Part shown: positions 58,025-64,000 of the stretch, in pieces
How the letters are laid out: each line of letters starts with the position of its first letter
Numbering within the stretch: the first letter of the stretch is position 1
Translations under genes and position numbers: made by a program
Assembly: GCA_029379385.1 (NCBI GenBank)
Contig: CM055608.1
Location: 18,226,350 to 18,290,349, forward strand
Direction of reading: 5' to 3'
DNA from: Quillaja saponaria
Taxonomy: Eukaryota; Streptophyta; Magnoliopsida; Fabales; Quillajaceae
Length of the DNA stretch: 64,000 nt
Notes under the pieces: model-generated
The model's database searches: none
The model's input: only the letters and a program-made list of their open reading frames with translations
What the model was told of the DNA's origin: nothing

Positions 58025-58165
58025 CATGACTTTAAACCATTTCTATGTGTAAGATACTTAAATTTCTTTTTTATGTTCTTCTATCAATTTAGAAGAAAAA
58101 ACCTTAACATATCTTGACCTTCCTTTAAAGGTATTGACTTTCCATTGTCTTAATATATAGTCTTG
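58025..58165 (-). pseudogene. EPRV movement protein scrap between gag and integrase
   Basis: Same piece as 10055-10198, here followed by integrase. Indels in homopolymers (58031-58150) make it noisier than the other two copies. Confidence 0.8.
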
Positions 58166-58890
58166 CTTTGATTCAAAGGCCTGTGACTGAACTCAAGAAT
58201 CTTCGCTCGATTTAGCACGTAGCTTGAACTATTATTAGTATAGGGGTTCCCATTTTTACAACAAGCACTTGGAGGCTCTTTTAGCTAGATACAAAGTCAC
58301 TCACAAGGTTGCCTTGGCCAATCATCCACAATCTAGTGGCCAAACCAGAATTTCCAATCGGGAAATCAAGAAATTTTATCCCTTCAAGAAAAGATTGATA
58401 CAAGAAATTGGAGATGCATTGTGGGCATATAAGCAAGTCTCCATATAGACAGGCTTTTGGGAAAGCATGCCACCATCTGGTGAAGCTACAGCACAATGCG
58501 TATTGGCCCATTACCTCCATGCAGCTGGTGAGAAGAGGTTACTTCAACTTAATAAGATGGATGAGTTCCAACTTCAAGCATATGAGAATACAAAGATTTA
58601 AAAGGAACGAACAAAAAAATGGCATGAGAACAAGATCATGGACCACTATTTTAAACCTAGTATGAAGGTCTTACTCTTTAATTCCCGTTTGAAGCTATTT
58701 CCGGAAATCTCAAGTCAAGGTGGTCCGAACCATTCATAGTCACTACAGTGTTTATGGTGCTGTAGAAATAGGCAAAGAAAAGAAGCTGGACAACAAATTC
58801 AAGGTGAATGGGCAAAGGCTCAAGCATTATTGGGAAGGTCCTATTGATCATCAAAAGACCTCCATCACTCTAGCCAATAAATCAAACGCT
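58166..58890 (+). pseudogene. Athila/Tat-type integrase, C-terminal half
   Basis: Readable across frames: HKVALANHPQSSGQTRISNR with the third catalytic residue Glu at 58362-58364, a degraded ALWAYK segment, HNAYWPI, ERTKKWHEN-like sequence, then the C-terminal KFKVNGQRLKHYWEGPIDHQ (58720-58959). The first two catalytic Asp residues and the HHCC region are missing. This lineage has integrase between gag-pol and the env-like ORF, which fits the order here. Confidence 0.85.
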
Positions 58891-59338
58891 TTTGGGAGGC
58901 AACCCAAGCTTTCTAAACCCTTCTTTAGTTTTAGTATTAGTTTTTCGAGTCTTATTTAGAATAATTTCATTGAATTTATTGGTTTTGTCTTGTCGGAACA
59001 ACATAAACACTTCAAAATATGTTAAGAGCTTCAAAACAGATCCGTTGAGCACCGCAGCACCCATTCTAGGGCATCACTACACCAAAAACAAAAAACAAGT
59101 CAGATTGGGGCTCCACAGGGCTAACTCATGCACAAATGCAGCCGCAGCGCCAAAAGCCAGAGTGCCTAGGCGCCGTCGGCAAGGGCTGTTTTAAACAGCC
59201 TGAATTCCTTATTCCTAACCTCAATTCACTCCTATACAGTCCTACTTTAAAAACCATCTTCCTTACTCAAAAATCCAAGATCCATTGCCTAGATCAAGTA
59301 ATTCAAAGTTCATCTTCTTCAAAGTTTCAAGAATGGCA
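58891..59338. other. Non-coding DNA after integrase
   Basis: Begins with GGGAGGCAACCCAAG, common right after the integrase stop in this lineage. A less AT-rich patch (59050-59190) and a short palindrome (GGCTGTTTTAAACAGCC, near 59187-59203) follow. No gene. Confidence 0.4.
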
Positions 59339-59604
59339 TCCATGGCTACTCCCTCCTTCAAGCTTTAAGTGGATTTCTTTCTTGCAAGTAAGTTTCCTAT
59401 AAATCAAAGGTTTTTCAAATTTTGAAGTGAGGCGAACGAAAATTCTTGATCTATCTTGGATATATGCCTTGTCTTGAAGTTATTTAAGGATTTGCTCTTG
59501 TTTTGAACCATGGATAATTGATTTTCTACAGTATTCATGCTATACCCAAATTTGGGTTTGTGAGGTTGAGAAATTTAGGAGTTTTTGGTTCTAGTGAATT
59601 ATGG
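59339..59604 (+). repeat. 266-bp direct repeat flanking EPRV G, left
   Basis: TCCATGGCTACTCCCTCC to GTGAATTATGG, matching 61472-61736 with a few substitutions. Part of the element's own spacer between integrase and the env-like ORF. Confidence 0.85.
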
Positions 59605-59915
59605 TATAACATATAGGAACCTTTTTATAATTAGTTTCCTTGACTAAAGGTTTCTTGCTGGATTCATAATAACCAGTTTTTGTCTTTCCATTCTTTTTAG
59701 ATTGTTTTCTCTTATAAGGTTTATTAGAGAATTTCTTTTCAAATTTATGAGTCTTTTTAGACTGCTTAAATTGACTGCTTGTGGGATATCCAAATTGTTC
59801 ACAGAAATTTCCTAAAGCTCTCTTCCCACTTAATTTTTCTTTGTCAATTTGTCTTTTTAGCCTAATATCCTTCTGACACTACTTCTGAAGCTAACTCTCC
59901 ATAAGTGTAGCTACT
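59605..59915 (-). pseudogene. EPRV G coat protein piece
   Basis: Minus-strand sequence leading up to the zinc knuckle (Lys-rich part; the knuckle itself is just cut off at 59605). Joined at about 59916 to the movement/coat linker by deletion. Confidence 0.75.
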
Positions 59916-60699
59916 GTATGGTAAATGGGTGTAATGAATCTGTAGAGGATAACATGCATACGCTGTATCCCATTTCAGAAGGTGTTGGTGAATTATCTTT
60001 TAAGGGTGATTTTAACCCTATTTCAGAAAGGTGTTTCAACCTGGTAAAGTGTGGTTCACCTCGTTTTGACTCAATCTTAGCATTCGGAGCCAAAGTGTTC
60101 ATTACCTTGTAATAAATCCTATATATTAGGACTACATTTTCAGATCCTGGTAAACATATCAAAACCATGAGACTGAATATTTAAGGTTAATGCATTCATT
60201 ATGTTTTGATCAGTTAAGGATATTAAAAAATTAGGATAGCAGCTAAAGAAAATAGGATCATCACAAATACTTGATTCTATACATCCTAATAGGGAGTCTG
60301 AAAACTTATTATGTCTTGTATCCCTAACATATATAAGGGCCGAAGTATTAACTCCAAATCTGGTTAAAGGTTTTAACGCTACTTGAACCATTCCTATATG
60401 AAGATATTTAAATTTCTTTTTTTGTTTTCTATTAATTTAGAAGAGAAGAGTTTAAATGTATCTTGACCTTCCTTTAAGGGAATAGACTCTTCCATAGTTT
60501 TAATTATATAGTCTTGTTTTCGACTAAAACTACCTTTCCTATATATTTGCCTATCAGAAGTTTGAGGAAGATTCCAGTTTTGAAGTTCTTTTTCTATATT
60601 TTCTACTAGAATAACTTCTTTATTATTCCTAGACAAGTTATCAGAACTAGAACCAGAAGAATTAACAAAGTTTGAAAACCTTCTTAAAATACCAGCCAT
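59916..60699 (-). pseudogene. EPRV G movement protein, minus strand
   Basis: Start codon at 60697-60699 (MAGILRRFSNFVNSS), open to 60394, then a frameshift, then LKPLTRFGVNTSALIYVRDT (60140-60391) and the C-terminus MNTLAPNAKIESKRG. The only movement protein here with start, core and C-terminus all present, though in three frames and with an internal deletion at about 60040. Confidence 0.85.
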
Positions 60700-60887
60700 T
60701 TTATCTTCGAGTCAAAGGGGCAAACTGTCAAAGGACTTACTCAACCCTCAACGTCCTTCACTCAACGGACTACACGGGTTATCAGATGCCTCGACTTCGT
60801 TTCCTGGGTTTAACTCCTCAACTTTGAAGATTAATGAACAAATAGTTTAAGACAATTCTCACACTTTACCAACCTTTAAGGTTACTA

Positions 60888-60899
60888 GCTCTAATACCA
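60888..60899 (-). other. EPRV G primer binding site with one mismatch
   Basis: TGGTATTAGAGC on the minus strand, one C-to-T change from the tRNA-Met site of EPRV B and F, at the same distance from the movement protein start. Confidence 0.85.
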
Positions 60900-60961
60900 T
60901 ACGGGGAAGCTAGCGCACACAGACAAGAAACAAAATACATAGATCATATGCAAATAAGTAA

Positions 60962-61501
60962 AATATAGAAAAAGAACTTCAAAACTGGAATCTTCCTCAA
61001 ACTTCTGATAGGCAAATATATAGGAAAGGTAGTTTTTGTCTAAAACAAGACTATATAATTAAAACTATGGAAGAGTCTATTCCCTTAAAAGAAGTTCAAG
61101 ATACATTTAAACTCTTCTCTTCTAAATTAATAGAAGAACATAAAAAGAAATTTAAATATCTTCATATAAGAATGGTTCAAGTAGCGTTAAAACCTTTAAC
61201 TAGATTTGGACTTAATACTTCTGCCCTTATATGTGTTAGGGATACAAGACATAATAAGTTTTCAGACTCCTTATTAGGATGTATAGAATCAAGTCTTTGT
61301 GATGGTCCTATCTTCTTTAGCTGTTATCCTAATTTTTCAATATCCTTAACTGATCAAAACATAATGAATGCGTTAACTTTAAATATTCAGTGTCATGGTT
61401 TTGACATCTTACCAGGATCTGAAAATGTAGTCCGAATATATAGGATTTATTACAAGGTAATGAACTATGGCTCCATGGCTACTCCCTCCTTCAAGCTTTA
61501 A
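60962..61501 (+). pseudogene. EPRV G movement protein, plus strand, fused to flank
   Basis: Movement protein sequence in opposite orientation to the left half. Open from 61067 to 61501 (144 codons), starting at MEESIPLKEVQDTFKLFSSK and including LKPLTRFGLNTSALICVRDT and the IYRIYYKVMN end, then ten residues from flanking DNA before the stop. It is the longest unbroken movement core in the window, but lacks the first 100 residues or so in frame, and its C-terminus. Confidence 0.85.
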
Positions 61502-61736
61502 GTGGATTTCTGTCTTACAAGTAAGTTTCCTATAAATCAAAGGTTTTTCTAATTTTGAAGTGAGGAGAAAGAAAATTCTTGATCTATCTTGGATATATGC
61601 CTTGTCTTGAAGTTATTTAAGGATTTTCTCTTTTTTGAAACATGGATAATTGATTTTCTGCACTATTCATGCTATACCCAAATTTGGGTTTGTGAGGTTG
61701 AGAAATTTGGGGGTTTTTGGTTCTAGTGAATTATGG
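61472..61736 (+). repeat. 265-bp direct repeat flanking EPRV G, right
   Basis: Partner of 59339-59604; normal element spacer continues after it. Confidence 0.85.
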
Positions 61737-61883
61737 AGGATTACATGCTTGGAATTGATTGTCTTTGATATTAATAGTGCTATACAAATTTGGGGATTGT
61801 GATATTGTTGTGGTTTGGATTGGATTGTGGGCATATATATATATACATTGTGGATCTTGTGCTTTTGAATTGACAGTGTAGCT

Positions 61884-62463
61884 ATGCCTCCAAAGAAATC
61901 AAGGGGTGGTCTAGTGCTACATATGACCACCAAATTTGTGTCCGAAGAAGCTCAAGGATAGTTTACACACTGACTTGCAGACTGAAGTATAATTGCTTAA
62001 AAAGGAAAAGGCGAGCCAATTACATTCAGAGCCATTGCAATGAGCAGAAATGAAAAGGCTTGGTTATTATTCTTGTCTAACAATATGTGGCCTTCTACAC
62101 ATACCAATGATGTCACCAAGGAAAGAGCTATTCTCTCGTATTCCATTATTACCAGCAATAGCATTGATATTGGAAGCTTGATTTTTTCAAATATCACCAA
62201 TGTGCCCAGATCCAAACAAATGGACTTAAATCCGTATGTTTAATCATTGTTTTATGTTTCTGGGTTGGTGTGCACTTTGACAATAAATGAAGAGTTGTTG
62301 CAACCTAAGGGGAATATTGATAAGACTGTTCTTGCCCATCTCCCGATTCATAACAATATGTTGGTAGGAGGTAGCTTATCTTTAGCACCACAACCATCTC
62401 AACCATCTATAACCTGGTCATATAGGCCCAGGACTTTAACTCAACATATGGAGCAGGTATAGA
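61884..62463 (+). pseudogene. Athila-type env-like ORF, second copy
   Basis: Start codon at 61884 (MPPKKSRGGLVLHMTTKFVS), then stops, then the conserved MSRNEKAWLLFLSNNMWPST segment (62040-62243) and LQPKGNID with the Pro/Ser tail (62247-62462). A stretch between residue 25 and the conserved segment is deleted. A short (AT)n run lies just upstream at 61838-61853. Same family as 431-986. Confidence 0.7.
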
Positions 62464-62672
62464 GACTCCAAGAGCACCAACAAAGTTGCCTTAATGCTAT
62501 GCATAGATGCAGCACATGTGCATTGAATATATAGGAGTGGACATGATTACCTTTCCACCATAACCAAATCCTCCTTTCTTTGACAATATGGCGGAAGAGG
62601 ATTAGGCACTCTTCGGCTTTTCAGGGAAGTTTCCTTTTCCTACTTTATTTTTTGTTATGTTATTTTATTCCG

Positions 62673-62703
62673 TTGAGGACAATGCCATGTTTAAGCTTAG
62701 GGG
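62673..62703 (+). other. Polypurine-tract-like site, second copy
   Basis: GAGGACAATGCC then AAGCTTAGGGG, followed by TGTGTTATG, as at 1197-1227. Confidence 0.4.
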
Positions 62704-63437
62704 TGTGTTATGTGTTTTTGGGTGCTTTATGTTGTCGGTGTTTTAGGTTGTTTAGTTATTGTTCGTGTTTAAGTGTGTCACTTGGTTGAAGATGCTATTA
62801 TACTATTATGATGTGATTCCCCCATCCTATGACAAGAATTTGGTTATTGTGTAATATTGACACTTGTGTTTCAATTCTTGAGTTATTAGCACTGTAGTGT
62901 GTGATTTCCAACATTCATTATGCACTTGGTCTTTTTCTTTAGATTGTGTTGCTTACTTAGAAATGGTTTATGCTTGGCATATCCTTGCTTGGTTTACAAC
63001 GCTAGAATTTGCTTGATTCCCTCTTGTGGCGAAATTCTAGACAAAACTAAGTTAAGCAAAGGATTTAAGGCCATTGTTGACCTTTTGAGCCTTTCAAGCT
63101 AACCTTGTTTATTTTATATCCTTAGTACACCCCTTTGAGCTTATTAAGCCTTTTTCTTGGTCACCCATATTATTGCTTATATCGTTTGTTGTGAAATCCA
63201 ATTTTGAACCCTTACTCTTAAGCATTTGGTCATTTTAGATCAATATTGAGCCATGCAAGTAAAGGAGAAAAATGGAGGTTGAAAAAAAAGAAGAAAAAAG
63301 CATAGATGGTTGTGCCCTTTGTTCACCCCAATTATTCATATAAGAAATATTCAAAATAAAGTAATGCGATGTATGAAAGCTCTTCAAGGTCTATAATGAT
63401 TTAGTTGCTTAGACTTATGCTTATTTTCCCTATTCAT
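62704..63437 (+). repeat. LTR-like DNA, repeat of 10299-10910
   Basis: Starts TGTGTTATG after the PPT-like site. From 62824 on it is nearly identical to 10299 onward. Ends at the LINE tail. Confidence 0.5.
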
Positions 63438-64000
63438 ATATATATTTTTTTTTAAAACCCAAATTTATCTAGGACCTGGGCCAGTCCTTAAGATTTTATT
63501 ATTTAAGAAGAAAAAAAAATTGCCAGAGGATAGTCTTAACCATAAATTACAAGAGCTCTAGAAAAGTAAATGAGGGATACTATCCCATTACAAAAGCAAG
63601 ACAATTTTTAAAAAAACCATGAATATGGGTTACTATCCCATTACAAAGATTTAAAACCAAGGTCTTGTAATAATCCAATATAAGGTACCTGATCCTTGTC
63701 CAAAAGAAGAAGCCCACGGAGATGTGCTGAAAAGTTACTAGGTGAAGACTAATTCAGATTTGACTTTCGATCACAAACCTCATTTGTTATTCTGTCTGCA
63801 ACAACATTTGTATCTCTAAAGCAATGGACAATCAAATATTGTACGTACCAATTAGCTGCATAAGTTCATGAAATTTTCTATGGAGTTTCCATAAAGGATT
63901 AATTTCTTATGGATGCAATGCACAAGAGCTAAAGAATCAGTGTTAACTATGATGCTAATTAAACCTCTTGTAATACAATTTTTAAGCCTTCAAAGCAAAG
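63438..64000 (-). pseudogene. LINE 3' end, third copy (cut by window end)
   Basis: A/AT run, 3' UTR and the start of the RNase H region on the minus strand, matching 10911-11475. Continues past the window. Confidence 0.8.

Larger units (their letters stand above)
59605..61471. mobile_element. EPRV G: head-to-head viral inverted repeat
   Basis: Left part (59605-60960) is minus-strand coat and movement protein plus leader; right part (60962-61463) is movement protein on the plus strand. The two movement segments (about 60117-60601 and 60962-61463) are inverted repeats with about 360 bases between. Flanked by 266-bp direct repeats of element DNA. Confidence 0.85.

Noticed and set aside
59136..59402. 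88-codon ORF in a less AT-rich patch
   Set aside because: No recognisable family; ends within the 266-bp spacer repeat; likely chance.
1..64000. tRNA, rRNA or conventional host protein-coding genes
   Set aside because: No cloverleaf-like or rRNA sequence seen, and every protein motif recognised belongs to a virus or retroelement.

Overview
This is a gene-poor, AT-rich stretch of a plant (dicot) nuclear genome made almost entirely of decayed, nested reverse-transcribing elements. I see no intact host gene, tRNA, rRNA or CRISPR array. Roughly half of the window is endogenous pararetrovirus (EPRV, Caulimoviridae). The single MP-CP reading unit, the separate protease-RT-RNase H unit, the further ORF next to the promoter and the tRNA-Met primer site together look most like the solendovirus (tobacco vein clearing virus) type. 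That would fit, but not prove, a Solanaceae host. Every viral copy is broken by stops, frameshifts, deletions or inversions, and none could make a complete genome.

Layout. 1-2287: tail of an Athila/Tat-type Ty3 element (env-like fragment, PPT-like site, LTR-like DNA). 2288-2759: fragment of a longer repeat family. 2760-9184: EPRV A (+). 9185-10198: gag fragment ending in a viral scrap. 10199-10298: 100-N gap. 10299-19690: a LINE on the minus strand (10911-12499 and 16779-19690) split by EPRV B (12500-16778). 19966-28351: two 1.6-kb direct repeats enclosing a minus-strand Ty3/gypsy pol fragment, EPRV C and a plus-strand gag fragment. 28352-36151: EPRV D2 and D (-). 36152-43837: near-identical second copy of 1383-9184, including EPRV A'. 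43838-45431: start of an Athila/Tat element (degenerate tRNA-Asp primer site, gag). 45432-45873: EPRV E. 45874-56872: second copy of the LINE-EPRV-LINE sandwich (EPRV F). 56873-62703: third gag copy, integrase, EPRV G (a head-to-head viral inverted repeat), env-like ORF and PPT. 62704-64000: a repeat of 10299-11475, as if another unit were starting.

The elements do not work together as a system. The order of events can be read from shared junctions. Virus DNA entered the LINE and the gag element first, and the composite was then duplicated, so the same EPRV/LINE and gag/EPRV breakpoints and the same RT frameshift recur. Later deletions and single-base indels distinguish the copies. The pieces most likely to be expressed are the viral promoter/leader segments (G-box, TATA, polyadenylation signal) and the inverted viral repeat in EPRV G, which could give double-stranded RNA if transcribed. 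Copy boundaries are good to about 10-30 bp where they rest on repeat comparison by eye. Family names come from recognising conserved motifs, not from database searches.
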